A stretch of DNA of 64,000 nt from JBGMEA01 sp963674555 (GCA_963674555.1 OY771429.1:496001-560000), one strand, 5' to 3'; positions 36,457 through 46,220 are shown, counted from the first letter of the stretch. Notes: generated by a model not told the origin, from the sequence alone. Numbers and translations are program-made.

Positions 36457-37707
36457 TCACATCGTACACAAAGCAGCTGCGATGGCAGAACCTATCAAAA
36501 CAGCATTATCTGTAGTTACATATTCGATCGTCGTATCTTTATACAATTCTTTTAATCCTGCACGCACTTTATCTTCCAGTCCTGCTAATTTCTTGATCGT
36601 TGATCCCTCAACAGAGAGCAAGGCCTTATTGATATGCGATCCTTGTATTGCAAGGATCGCTGATAGATTTGCGACTATCAATTTTGCCGCGCGATCAACA
36701 ATATTCTGTGCGATTTTTCTGATAACTTTTTCAGGATTGTTTTGCGGTGTTTCAAGCAAGATATGATCCAAATCTTTTGCGGTAGCATTATTTAAAAACA
36801 TCAGATCATATTCCTCGGAAATCAATCCTTCTTTCTGCGCTTCTTTGCATGTGACATATACGAGTTCGCCCAAGTATTTCCCACCGATCATTTTTTCAAA
36901 AATATGGTCTCCCGGCAAAGCTGAAGTTCTATCGAGCATTTCATCAAAAGCTCCACCTCTAAAACCTGCAAAACTACCTGATTCGACATTAATGATATCA
37001 TGTAAACCTGTATGCGCATAGCCCGGTATTTTGATATTCTTGCAATTTTCTCTGTAACACGTATTGGTACCGGTACCTACGATCAATCCCGCTACTGCAT
37101 CATAGTTTTGCATATCATTTATAGCGATGATTGAGACTAAAGATGCGACCGTATCATTAACAGAAATGATCGGCAACTCTTCATAGCCCCTTTTTTTGAT
37201 CGCAAATAATATGCTGTCACGCAAGCTGAGATTTTCAATACCCTCGACATCAATTTCTTTTGCCATTCCTGCGATGATCAGATCCCTGTCTTGTGTAATT
37301 TTACCGGGAAAAGAAAAACTGATCCCCATCGCATCTGCATCCGAAAGATACGGTGTTATGAGTCCGGTAAATATATCGAAAAACTCATCCGAACGTAGCG
37401 TTTCATGTCTTCCGATCATAGGATGTTTTTCATATCCTTCTATCTTCACCGATCCGGTTTCATCGATCAGAGCCAGTGCTGTGCGTAAATGTGTTCCCCC
37501 TGCATCAACAGCAACGATCCTGCGAAACCGATTTATTTTATAATCATTTTCGATCGGTATATATGATGGATACATGCATAGAGAAGATTCATCTCCTCTA
37601 AGCCCTTTATGCATCTCGCTTAAAAAAATATCCCGTATTTCAGGAATCGATATTTGATTTTCGTGCATATGATTCGTTTCTAAAAATCGATCGATTCTGT
37701 TTTGCAT
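36457..37707 (-). CDS. Eukaryotic-type hexokinase
   Basis: A 416-aa sugar kinase of the hexokinase (not ROK or GlcK) family. VAVDAGGTHLRTALALID binds phosphate, SFSFPGK precedes the sugar site, and SVNDTVASLVS holds the catalytic Asp. VGTGTNTCYRE and ESGSFAGFRG follow. This family is common in eukaryotes and patchy in bacteria. The sugar specificity is unknown. It has its own promoter and probably shares a transcript with ackA. Confidence 0.88.
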   Translation of the reverse strand: MQNRIDRFLETNHMHENQISIPEIRDIFLSEMHKGLRGDESSLCMYPSYIPIENDYKINRFRRIVAVDAGGTHLRTALALIDETGSVKIEGYEKHPMIGRHETLRSDEFFDIFTGLITPYLSDADAMGISFSFPGKITQDRDLIIAGMAKEIDVEGIENLSLRDSILFAIKKRGYEELPIISVNDTVASLVSIIAINDMQNYDAVAGLIVGTGTNTCYRENCKNIKIPGYAHTGLHDIINVESGSFAGFRGGAFDEMLDRTSALPGDHIFEKMIGGKYLGELVYVTCKEAQKEGLISEEYDLMFLNNATAKDLDHILLETPQNNPEKVIRKIAQNIVDRAAKLIVANLSAILAIQGSHINKALLSVEGSTIKKLAGLEDKVRAGLKELYKDTTIEYVTTDNAVLIGSAIAAALCTM

Positions 37708-37739
37708 TCAGCACCTCGAAGTTTTTCGTATGTATTGTT

Positions 37740-37768
37740 ATTATACAATACATATTCTTTCTTGTGAA
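37740..37768 (-). promoter_or_regulatory. Promoter of hexokinase-ackA
   Basis: TTCACA (37768-37763) and TATAAT (37745-37740) on the minus strand, spacing 17. Confidence 0.7.
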
Positions 37769-37770
37769 GA

Positions 37771-37806
37771 TATGTAAAAAAGAGTACGCAGAATGCGCAC
37801 TCTTTT
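37771..37806 (-). terminator. Terminator of the acsB-cooC-acsA operon
   Basis: AAAAGAGTGCGCA and TGCGTACTCTTTT arms (one mismatch, 3-base loop) followed by U on the minus strand, about 15 bases after the acsB stop. Confidence 0.88.
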
Positions 37807-37821
37807 ATCTAAAATTAATAC

Positions 37822-39954
37822 TTACATCATCGGTTCCATTGAAAGTGCCGGATGGCCTTTTTCAGTCAAGAAAGCGATCAAAGCTTCTCCGTCCGCTGCT
37901 GTCGTTTCATCTCCGATCATATCGCAGAAGTTTTCGATACCGTACAATTCTTTCGCGGTTGCATTCAATTTATGCTCTACCGTATCTTTCAATTGTTTCG
38001 GCATCCATACGATACGCTCAATACCGCCTTCAGCTTTCATGAATTTCTTTGAAGCGATAAAGTGTTTACCGTGGCCCATGAATCCCGGGGTTTGGACACC
38101 ACCGCCCGTCATTGAAGCAAGTTCTCCAAAACTCATTCCAAGCGGAGTAAGTCCCGAATGCTCACGATTAACGATAACAACGCCGTTTGAGAAAGGTTCA
38201 ATTCCGCAAATACACTCGAAACAACCACAACTTGTCATCGGATCATTCATAAGTGAATACAATGTAACTTGTTGTAAGGCACCTTGTGATAATTTTTCGA
38301 CCGCTTCATTTACGTCTTCCCATGCGCCGATATTTTCATCGATCAAGCCGCCTTTTCCGATCACTTGACAGGGTCCTGACGGATCCAATTCTTTTGTAGC
38401 TTTCGCATCCAACCAACTTACCGCACCGCAAAGTCCTGTTCGTTCAGGCGTTACGACGCAAACATGTGAAGGAGCAAATGATTGACATAATGTACAGCTG
38501 TAGAAAACGTCAACGCTTTCATCTGTAAGAGACATAAGTCTTTCATCCCTCTTATTATAAGTGGGTATTGCTACATTCTGTCGCAAATCATTGACTTTAT
38601 CAGGATCGGTAATTATGGTGACTTGACATTTATCCACAACAGAATCGAATTCATCCTTCATTTTAGCGTAAAGAACTTCTCCGAAATGTTTTAAGCGAAA
38701 TCCGCTTTCAAAAGCATCGTTACTTACACGAACACGGATCATATCTCTTTGTCCTGTATGCATGACACCTTCCATGTAATTGAAAAAATAATGGATCTTT
38801 CGCTCAAGCACAGGCTCAAAATCTTCTTCCATACTTCTGCCTGCAACATCTACCATTACTGCCATCGATATTTTTCCGGGGATCTCATCCAGTTCATCGA
38901 TGTCTTTTCCAATGATCTCGATCTTATGATCTTCGATCTCGCTCGCTTCTTTCATCGTTACCAATTCAAAAGCATCTACTCTGGAACCATCGATCTCGAC
39001 ATGCATGTCTTTTCTTCGTATGATCTCACCTTCAAAAGCAGCTGCAAAGGATACCGGTATCGGTATTTCAGTGATTTTGATTTTAATATTTCTTGCTTCT
39101 AACGAAGTAGCTACTAATTCATCATAATCCTGCTGAATGATCAATCTCTTCGGAACTTCCCAAACATTATCAACTTGATCCGTCATGACCGGGAATCCCA
39201 TAGCGATCGCACCGCCACCGCAGGCGACAGTCATATCATCAACTGGTTCAAATGCATTTACGAATGCAAACAATCTATCTGAGGTATAACGCAAAAGCGC
39301 GTCATAGTCTCCCGGAGGAACCGCACCGAAGATCATAGCTGTTCTCAACGCAACGCTGATAACATGTGCTACGGATGAAAGATTCGGTCCAAGCGGAACG
39401 ATACGTAGATCAAAGCTCATATTGATGCCTGCTTCGTATGCTTGATCGATGATATCTCCTACCAAGAAAACCATGATCCCTTTGGTCTGATAGTCTTTGA
39501 TCAACTTTTCTGCGATCTCAACTGTCGGTGCCGGTCCTATCATAACCGAAACACCTGGAATGTCTTCGGTAACAAGCGGAACACCCAATGATCGGATTTC
39601 AGCATCCGATAAGTGTCCGTGATATTTATCACCGTAAAATTCAGGTTCATCCACATATTTCACTGCTTCGATGATCTCGGTAGCCATAAGCGTACCGATA
39701 CCCGTTGTAAATACATGTTTTGTTCTTTTATCGTGACACATCATATCTTTGATCGTATCCAATGTGTCTTTCAATTCTGAAAGTGTTTTTACTTTCGTAT
39801 TTGTAAATGCGTAAATGACCGGAAGTCCGTATGCGGTATCCGGAAAGGATACGCTGTGGTCCGCTCCGTATTTGGTAATTGCTTCATCTACACTCTTTAC
39901 AGCTAAATCATACATTTCATCTGAGCCGTCAAAGACTCTGTCGAATAGTGTCAT
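37822..39954 (-). CDS. acsB: CO-methylating acetyl-CoA synthase (CODH/ACS alpha subunit)
   Basis: Joins CO, a corrinoid-bound methyl group and CoA into acetyl-CoA at the Ni-Ni-[4Fe-4S] A-cluster. At 710 aa it is close to the well-studied bacterial enzyme. A-cluster ligands fall at about residues 487, 490, 499 and 509 (SCTLCQSFAPSHVC...GLCG) and 576/578 (TSCGCFEC). The 89-residue gap equals that of the known enzyme. It is the last gene of an operon with cooC and acsA. Genes for the corrinoid iron-sulfur protein and methyltransferase are absent here. Confidence 0.97.
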   Translation of the reverse strand: MTLFDRVFDGSDEMYDLAVKSVDEAITKYGADHSVSFPDTAYGLPVIYAFTNTKVKTLSELKDTLDTIKDMMCHDKRTKHVFTTGIGTLMATEIIEAVKYVDEPEFYGDKYHGHLSDAEIRSLGVPLVTEDIPGVSVMIGPAPTVEIAEKLIKDYQTKGIMVFLVGDIIDQAYEAGINMSFDLRIVPLGPNLSSVAHVISVALRTAMIFGAVPPGDYDALLRYTSDRLFAFVNAFEPVDDMTVACGGGAIAMGFPVMTDQVDNVWEVPKRLIIQQDYDELVATSLEARNIKIKITEIPIPVSFAAAFEGEIIRRKDMHVEIDGSRVDAFELVTMKEASEIEDHKIEIIGKDIDELDEIPGKISMAVMVDVAGRSMEEDFEPVLERKIHYFFNYMEGVMHTGQRDMIRVRVSNDAFESGFRLKHFGEVLYAKMKDEFDSVVDKCQVTIITDPDKVNDLRQNVAIPTYNKRDERLMSLTDESVDVFYSCTLCQSFAPSHVCVVTPERTGLCGAVSWLDAKATKELDPSGPCQVIGKGGLIDENIGAWEDVNEAVEKLSQGALQQVTLYSLMNDPMTSCGCFECICGIEPFSNGVVIVNREHSGLTPLGMSFGELASMTGGGVQTPGFMGHGKHFIASKKFMKAEGGIERIVWMPKQLKDTVEHKLNATAKELYGIENFCDMIGDETTAADGEALIAFLTEKGHPALSMEPMM

Positions 39955-39982
39955 TATTTCACCCCGTATTAAAAATTATTTA

Positions 39983-40759
39983 TTATGACTCATAATCATT
40001 ATCGATTTTTTGTTTGATTATCCTTACTTCTTCGATCGCTTCTTCACTCAGGTCATACGGCGATTGCCCTTGCCTGTCTGCATCGATGATCTCTTGATTA
40101 TAATGGATGAATCCCAACAAATCATCTTTTATACGATCTTTTATAAACTCTTCATCTTCTTTATTTCGGACTTTGTTCGCTACGACACTGACGTTTTTTA
40201 TTCCCAGATCGAGCGCCAATTCTTTTACTTTTTCATAGGTTTGAATGCTTCTTGCTCCGGGTTCGATCACTACGATGAAGCGATCTACACTTCCCGTTGT
40301 GCCGCGACCCAAATGTTCGATACCGGCTTCCATGTCCATGATAACCACATCTTTATTATGCACGACTAAATGAGAAACCAATCTCTTTAAAAGAACATGT
40401 TCCGGACATACACAACCGCTTCCCCCTGTTTCAACGGTACCTAATGTTAAAAGCTTTACGCCATTAACTTCTTTTGCATACTTCTCAGGTACGTCATCCA
40501 CACGCGGATTGATCTTAAAAAACTTCCCGAAGTTCTCTTCCGATGAACCTGTTCGTTCTGCGATCAATTTCTTCAGTTGAGATATCGGAACGATATCCTT
40601 CAATTGATCTTCCGAAAACCCCAATGCAAGACCCAGATTTGCATCGGGGTCTGCATCGACGGCAAGAACATTTTTTCCTTCATCGGCATATAAACGGGCC
40701 AATATAGCAGTGAATGTCGTTTTCCCGACCCCACCTTTTCCGGTTATAGCAATTTTCAT
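39983..40759 (-). CDS. cooC: CODH nickel-insertion ATPase CooC
   Basis: MinD/ParA-type ATPase that loads nickel into CODH (and possibly ACS). The 258-aa protein has the deviant P-loop GKGGVGKTT at residues 7-15, and GSGCVCPEH provides the CxC metal-binding pair known in CooC. Placed between acsA and acsB with gaps of about 30 bases, so it is cotranscribed. Confidence 0.96.
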   Translation of the reverse strand: MKIAITGKGGVGKTTFTAILARLYADEGKNVLAVDADPDANLGLALGFSEDQLKDIVPISQLKKLIAERTGSSEENFGKFFKINPRVDDVPEKYAKEVNGVKLLTLGTVETGGSGCVCPEHVLLKRLVSHLVVHNKDVVIMDMEAGIEHLGRGTTGSVDRFIVVIEPGARSIQTYEKVKELALDLGIKNVSVVANKVRNKEDEEFIKDRIKDDLLGFIHYNQEIIDADRQGQSPYDLSEEAIEEVRIIKQKIDNDYES

Positions 40760-40789
40760 TCTTATTTCACCTTAACTACTTTAGTTAAA

Positions 40790-42682
40790 TTAGATATTTA
40801 ATGCTGTTCTTTTTTCTTCTATTTCTTCTATCATTAATTTAACAAGATTTTCAGGATCTGTATCGATTACGAATCCCGCACCGACAAGCTCTCTTGTCCC
40901 GTCAGTGATGAGTTCCATCATTTTATCTGATCCTTTTACTTGCGGTTCTACGCCCAAGAATGTTTCGATTCCCGAACCTATAACGTAATTTGCGATAGAA
41001 ACCGCTTTTTCACTCATCCACTCAGGCGCACATCCGATGATCGGAAGTTCCGTGGTATCTACGCCCCATTGAGCGGCTACGTCATTTACCAAAAGTAAAA
41101 TTCGGCTGATATCAACACAAGAACCCATGTGCAATACAGGCGGTATATCCGCTAATTCACATACGGTGCGTAAACCGTCACCGCAAAGATCTTTCGCTTC
41201 TTTTGAAAGTAACCCTGCTTTTGCGGCAGCTTGAGCCGAACATCCCGTAGCAACAACGATTATATCATTTTTGATCAATTCTTTTATAATCTCAATATGG
41301 GAGAAGTCCGGTCGAACCTTCGGATTGTTACATCCTACGATCCCGACTGCTCCTCTTAAAACGCCTGATTTCAAACATTGAACAAGCGGTTCATATGTTC
41401 CGGTTTCATCCACAAATGAATTGGTAACTGTATCCAGTTGTTTCACGATAGCTTCACAAGAATATCCTACTGTAGCTGACTGTTTCGTTGCAGGGATATA
41501 TACTTTCGTGTTATCTCTGTTTTCATAATTATCAATCGCGGATGTTACGATTTCTTTAGCGATATCGTAAGCACGAGCTTCATCAAATTCCATATAAATA
41601 GATCCGGGGATCCTGGCTTTAGGTGAAGTAGTGATAAATTTTGTATGATAACATTTCGTCAAAGACGAAAGTGCGGGGAAAATACATTGAATATCAACAA
41701 CAACAGCTTCAACTGCTCCTGTAAGCACTGCATTTTCTTGCATTAAGAAGTTACCTGCCATACGAACACCGTGACGCATTGTGATTTCATTTGCCGTACA
41801 ACAAAGTCCCGCAATGTTAATACCCTTTGCACCTTTATCTTTTGCATATTGTATCATTTCCGGATCTTCAGACGCCGCAACAACCATTTCTGATAATGCA
41901 GGCTCATGTCCGTGAATAATGATATTGACCATATCTTTTTCCAAAACACCCAAATCGGCTTCGGTTTCCTTCGGCATCGGTGTTCCGAATAAAATATCCG
42001 TAAACTCCGTTCCCATCATGGAACCGCCCCAGCCATCAGCCAAACCGGCTCTGATACCTTGTTTGACCAAAGCATCAGGATCTGATGTACAACCCATTGT
42101 TGTCATATGCATGATCGTAGCGATCTCTCTGTCAATAGCACGAGGCTCGACATCAGCGTCTTTCCAAACTTGTTGTCTTGATTCGATTGCTCTTTCTGTA
42201 AATCTTTGTGTTCCGAAAGGTTTTCCGTATTCCATCAAACCCACTTCAGCAACTTCATGAGCGATATCATAAATATCTCTGCCTTCGGTTTCTACTCCCC
42301 ACTCATTAGCTATTTTTATAAGCTTTGCTTCATCGCGAATAATGTAGTTACCGTCTCGCGATGATATGTGTAATACATGTGCTACATCTCTACCATGGTC
42401 AGAGTGTGCGGATGCACCGCCGGCAACGGCACGTATGTAGTTTCTTCCTGCTATTGCAGCTGCATCAGCCCCGCAAATACCTCTGGGCGCTTTTGGTGTA
42501 ATACGACAAGGTCCCATGGAGCATATACGACAACATACTCCTTCTTCACCAAATTTACATTGTGGTTTTTGTGCCTGTTTTCTGTCAGCCCAAGTTTCAG
42601 CAAATCTTTCTTTCGCCAGATTTGACAATACTTCGGAAACAGCCTCCATTTCCTCAACAGACGTAAATTTTTTGATTTCCAT
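40790..42682 (-). CDS. acsA: Anaerobic carbon monoxide dehydrogenase catalytic subunit
   Basis: Ni-Fe-S CODH that reduces CO2 to CO for acetyl-CoA synthase. At 630 aa it has the normal length. The N-terminal cysteine cluster CKFGEEGVCCRICSMGPC provides B and D clusters. Ligands and acid-base residues of the C-cluster occur in IIHGHEP, GLCCTANE, IVGCNNPKVRPDFSH, GCSAQAAAKAGLL and HMGSCVDISR. It is the first gene of the operon, with AGGAGGAG before the ATG and a leader of about 210 nt. It could also be called cooS; acsA is used because acsB is in the operon. Confidence 0.97.
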   Translation of the reverse strand: MEIKKFTSVEEMEAVSEVLSNLAKERFAETWADRKQAQKPQCKFGEEGVCCRICSMGPCRITPKAPRGICGADAAAIAGRNYIRAVAGGASAHSDHGRDVAHVLHISSRDGNYIIRDEAKLIKIANEWGVETEGRDIYDIAHEVAEVGLMEYGKPFGTQRFTERAIESRQQVWKDADVEPRAIDREIATIMHMTTMGCTSDPDALVKQGIRAGLADGWGGSMMGTEFTDILFGTPMPKETEADLGVLEKDMVNIIIHGHEPALSEMVVAASEDPEMIQYAKDKGAKGINIAGLCCTANEITMRHGVRMAGNFLMQENAVLTGAVEAVVVDIQCIFPALSSLTKCYHTKFITTSPKARIPGSIYMEFDEARAYDIAKEIVTSAIDNYENRDNTKVYIPATKQSATVGYSCEAIVKQLDTVTNSFVDETGTYEPLVQCLKSGVLRGAVGIVGCNNPKVRPDFSHIEIIKELIKNDIIVVATGCSAQAAAKAGLLSKEAKDLCGDGLRTVCELADIPPVLHMGSCVDISRILLLVNDVAAQWGVDTTELPIIGCAPEWMSEKAVSIANYVIGSGIETFLGVEPQVKGSDKMMELITDGTRELVGAGFVIDTDPENLVKLMIEEIEEKRTALNI

Positions 42683-42739
42683 TGAATCTCCTCCTATAAA
42701 GATGAAAGTACTCTTGCTTTCAGTGAACGCCTTATAGTA

Positions 42740-42753
42740 TGTAAATGTTTACA
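42740..42753. promoter_or_regulatory. Cre-like inverted repeat in the acsA leader
   Basis: TGTAAA-N2-TTTACA, an inverted repeat about 60 bases before the acsA start. It resembles the CcpA cre consensus except at one of the two central positions (CA instead of CG). Location downstream of the predicted start fits a roadblock repressor. CcpA control is inference. Confidence 0.4.
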
Positions 42754-42899
42754 ATCGCCTTTTTGAATGAATTTTCGGGCAATCATAAACATTTTATTGT
42801 GATAATGATATTGTTCACTTAGATAATTGAATAAAGAATTTTTGATGATTTAGAAAATAAAACAAGATGAATCATTGAATTCTATTTATTATCTCAGCT

Positions 42900-42928
42900 A
42901 TTTTACCATTCTTCCTAATACAATTCAA
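42900..42928 (-). promoter_or_regulatory. Promoter of acsA-cooC-acsB
   Basis: TTGAAT (42928-42923) and TAAAAT (42905-42900) on the minus strand, spacing 17. The leader runs about 210 nt to acsA and contains a TGAAAG/CTTTCA hairpin just before the ribosome site. The gene-free stretch 42683-43134 otherwise holds the cre-like repeat and the cooT terminator; I see no ORF in it. Confidence 0.7.
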
Positions 42929-42970
42929 TGCTTTTTTACGATGATTAGAAAAAATCATTCAATATTAATT

Positions 42971-42998
42971 TAAAATGGGACAAAACTGTCCCATTTTA
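42971..42998 (-). terminator. Probable terminator downstream of cooT
   Basis: An 11-bp stem AAAATGGGACA/TGTCCCATTTT with a 4-base loop, 137 bases beyond the cooT stop. Its U tract is weak in both directions. It insulates cooT from the acsA promoter. Confidence 0.6.
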
Positions 42999-43134
42999 TT
43001 GAACGCATAGAATTTTGTTCATTTATTCATTAAGAAAACGATATCAGTCGTCTAAAATTCAATAATTATCCATTGATATTAAAAGGATTGCGTACATGAA
43101 AAATATGAGCTAAGTGCAGTAATCCAATCAACTT

Positions 43135-43320
43135 TTATTGTTGTATCAATATTTTATGTTCAAGAAGTTTGATTTCTTTTAACTTGCCCTTAACTGTTTT
43201 TTGATCTCCTAAGATATCTTCTAAGAAGACACTGTCTTCAGACGGTACAGCAAAAACAACATTTTCCATGATCTTTTCTTCACCGTTAGGTGTACTGAAA
43301 TAAGCGGTTGATTCACACAT
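43135..43320 (-). CDS. cooT: CooT-family nickel-binding protein
   Basis: A small protein of 61 aa with the CooT pattern: MCESTAYF at the start (Cys2 is the nickel ligand in known CooT), FLEDILGDQKTVKGKLKEI in the middle and LLEHKILI at the end. CooT assists nickel delivery to CODH in carboxydotrophs. The gene lies upstream of acsA on the same strand but is separated from it by 450 bases with a terminator and promoter. GGAGG lies 7 bases before the ATG. Confidence 0.9.
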   Translation of the reverse strand: MCESTAYFSTPNGEEKIMENVVFAVPSEDSVFLEDILGDQKTVKGKLKEIKLLEHKILIQQ

Positions 43321-43461
43321 GATCCTACCTCCGTATCATTTATTTATATTCATTATAATACATATGAAGTAAAATACCTACATATTCATTTAATTTGATT
43401 GATTCAAAAGCCGATATCGAGTATGATAATACTCAGTCTAAATACATTATCAGAGGTCTAT

Positions 43462-44025
43462 ATGTCGTTATATTATGTTATTATTACAGCTATTGCGCTA
43501 TCTATTGACGCCTTTTCAGTCAGTGCTTCATCTAGTGCCGCAACCAAATCAAAGCCTATATATGATTTTTTAATTCCGCTATCGTTTGGTTTTTTTCAAG
43601 CCCTTATGCCGTTTATAGGTTATCATTCAACTTTATTATTTTCTGTCTACATCAAACGTTTTGATCATTGGATCGCTTTTGGACTCCTTGGCTTTATCGG
43701 TCTGAAAATGATCATCGATGCGTATAAGATGAATAAGGGACACGAAGTGATCAGCGAAATGAATGTTTCAAAATTATTGGTATTGTCTGTTGCAACGAGC
43801 ATTGATGCGCTTGCGGCAGGTATTGGTTTTGCCGTATTAAATATCGATATTTTACCGGTTATCCTGATGATCGGCTCGATCACACTGATATTGTCCTATG
43901 TCGGTGTGAAATTCGGAAAATTCATAGGCAACAAAAATCAAAAGATCGCTACTTTCATCGGCGGAACTGTTTTAATAGCTATAGGCGTTAAGATCCTGAT
44001 CGAACATTTATCACAGATTGGATAA
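43462..44025 (+). CDS. mntP: MntP-family manganese efflux pump
   Basis: Six-TM manganese exporter, 187 aa from the ATG at 43462 (AGAGG upstream). The two symmetry-related motifs LSIDAFSVS and TSIDALAAG carry the conserved Asp residues in membrane segments. The longer frame from 43399 adds residues upstream of the ribosome site. It is divergent from cooT and 21 bases upstream of tex. Confidence 0.92.
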   Translation: MSLYYVIITAIALSIDAFSVSASSSAATKSKPIYDFLIPLSFGFFQALMPFIGYHSTLLFSVYIKRFDHWIAFGLLGFIGLKMIIDAYKMNKGHEVISEMNVSKLLVLSVATSIDALAAGIGFAVLNIDILPVILMIGSITLILSYVGVKFGKFIGNKNQKIATFIGGTVLIAIGVKILIEHLSQIG

Positions 44026-44046
44026 TAATTGAATTAAGAGGAATAA

Positions 44047-46185
44047 ATGAATATAGTAGAACAATTAACAAAAGAATTTCAAATATCTAAACAATCAGCG
44101 AAAAACACCGTTGATTTGATAGAAGACGGAAATACGATACCTTTCATCGCCAGATATCGAAAAGAACTTACCCAAAACATGAGCGATACGATTCTTCGTG
44201 ATTTTGACGAACGTTACGCCTATTTAAAAAACTTAGAACAACGAAAAGAAGAAGTTATACGTCTGATCGAAAAGCAAGATCTTTTAACAGACGAACTTGA
44301 AAACAACATCCGAAAATGCACATTATTAAAAGATGTGGAAGAATTATATTTGCCCCACAAACCAAAAAGAAGGACCAAAGCCACTATTGCAAAAGAAAAA
44401 GGTCTACAACCGCTTACTGATGAAATACTAAAGCAAGAATTGTCCGATAGTGAGGTGTATAAGATCGCATCAACATATGTCGAACAAGGAAAGATTGAAA
44501 CCGCAGAAGATGCGGTCTCGGGCGCATGCGATATTATTGCAGAAATGATCAGCGAAAACGTAACTTACCGCAATATCGCAAGAAACTTAACAATTCAATA
44601 CGGAGCCTTCGTTTCATCCGTAAAGAAAGAATCCGCTGAAAGCGATACGGTATTTATAAATTATCATGATTACCGAGAAAGAATCGGTTTGATTGCCGAC
44701 CACCGCGTACTCGCAATGAATAGAGGAGAATCTAAAAACATATTAAAAATAACTGTCGAAGCTCCACTGGAAAATATCATTGCGCAAATAACTGAGCACT
44801 TCATAAAAAACAAATCTTCTGAATTATTAATGCAAACTGTAACAGATGCCTATAAGCGCTTGATAGCTCCTTCCATTGAAAGAGAAGTGCGTTCGACTTT
44901 GACCGAAAGAGCGGATAAAAGCGCAATCACTGTTTTTGCACAAAACTTAAAAAATCTTCTCCTTACACCTCCAGTAAAAAATAAAGTGATCATGGGATTT
45001 GATCCGGCTTACAGGACCGGATGTAAAATTGCTGTGATCGATAAATACGGCACTTTACTTGGATATGATACGATCTATCCGACACAACCGCAAAATCGCA
45101 TAAAAGAATCAGAAAAAGTGATCTTAGATTATATTGATCGGTATGATGTTGATATCATTTCGATCGGTAACGGAACTGCCAGTCGTGAAAGTGAAATGTT
45201 TATTGCAGACACGATCAAAGATTCTGATAATAAAGTGGAGTATATTGTTGTAAATGAAGCCGGTGCCAGTGTTTATTCCGCTTCTGAATTGGGTGCTGAG
45301 GAATACCCGGAGTTGAATGTATCGATCCGAGGAGCTGTATCAATAGCGCAAAGACTACGCGATCCTTTGGCTGAACTTGTCAAAATCGATCCGAAACATA
45401 TCGGGGTCGGTCAATATCAGCATGATGTAAACCAAAAGGAATTGGCACATGCACTCGAAAATGTTGTTGAAGATACCGTAAATTCTGTCGGAGTTGATGT
45501 CAACACGGCGTCTTCCGCCTTATTAGGTTATGTTGCAGGGATATCAAAGAAAACCGCTGAAGCGATACGCGTTTATGTTACTGAAAATAACGGAATCAAA
45601 GATCGCAAAGAATTACTGCAAATTAAAGGATTGGGAGCAAAAGCATTTGAACAATGCGCGGGTTTTCTTCGCATTCAGAACGGAGAAAACCCACTCGATA
45701 AAACCGGTGTCCATCCGGAGAGTTACACTGTAGCAGAGAAATTACTTGATATAGCAGGCATATCCTTAGTTCAAATATTCGATGAAAGTCTATCCAATAA
45801 GCTTAACGATATCAATACACATGATTTATCCGACAGTATGGATATCGGGGAATACACTTTGGAAGATATCATAAAAGAATTAAGAAAACCCGGGAGAGAT
45901 CCGAGAGAGCAATTAGAACCCGTTGCATTCAAAAAAGAAATTATGGAAATGAAGGATCTGAAATCGGGAATGAAGATAAGAGGTACTGTACGAAATATTA
46001 CACATTTCGGCGCTTTTATTGATATTGGTGTGCATCAAGACGGACTGGTGCATATCAGTAAATTGAGCGAACGATTCATAAAAGATCCTTTCGAGATCGT
46101 ACAAGTCGGCGATATCGTTGATGTGACCGTGTTGGACGTTGACTCGGAAAGAAAAAGAATATCATTGACGATGATACCGGATTAA
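44047..46185 (+). CDS. tex: Tex-family RNA-binding transcription accessory protein
   Basis: S1-domain protein of 712 aa that binds nucleic acid and affects transcription or stress tolerance. It has the N-terminal Tex helical region, a YqgF/RNase H-like domain beginning GFDPAYRTGCKIAVID, helix-hairpin-helix segments (KGLGAKAFEQCAGFLRI) and a C-terminal S1 domain (IRGTVRNITHFGAFIDIGVHQDG is split by one Gly-rich turn). A terminator follows. Confidence 0.96.
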   Translation: MNIVEQLTKEFQISKQSAKNTVDLIEDGNTIPFIARYRKELTQNMSDTILRDFDERYAYLKNLEQRKEEVIRLIEKQDLLTDELENNIRKCTLLKDVEELYLPHKPKRRTKATIAKEKGLQPLTDEILKQELSDSEVYKIASTYVEQGKIETAEDAVSGACDIIAEMISENVTYRNIARNLTIQYGAFVSSVKKESAESDTVFINYHDYRERIGLIADHRVLAMNRGESKNILKITVEAPLENIIAQITEHFIKNKSSELLMQTVTDAYKRLIAPSIEREVRSTLTERADKSAITVFAQNLKNLLLTPPVKNKVIMGFDPAYRTGCKIAVIDKYGTLLGYDTIYPTQPQNRIKESEKVILDYIDRYDVDIISIGNGTASRESEMFIADTIKDSDNKVEYIVVNEAGASVYSASELGAEEYPELNVSIRGAVSIAQRLRDPLAELVKIDPKHIGVGQYQHDVNQKELAHALENVVEDTVNSVGVDVNTASSALLGYVAGISKKTAEAIRVYVTENNGIKDRKELLQIKGLGAKAFEQCAGFLRIQNGENPLDKTGVHPESYTVAEKLLDIAGISLVQIFDESLSNKLNDINTHDLSDSMDIGEYTLEDIIKELRKPGRDPREQLEPVAFKKEIMEMKDLKSGMKIRGTVRNITHFGAFIDIGVHQDGLVHISKLSERFIKDPFEIVQVGDIVDVTVLDVDSERKRISLTMIPD

Positions 46186-46187
46186 AC

Positions 46188-46220
46188 AAAAAAATCGCCG
46201 AATTTTGCGGCGATTTTTTT
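46188..46220. terminator. Bidirectional terminator between tex and the trypsin-like protease gene
   Basis: A 13-bp stem AAAAAAATCGCCG/CGGCGATTTTTTT with a 7-base loop and flanking A/T runs suits both convergent genes. Confidence 0.95.
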
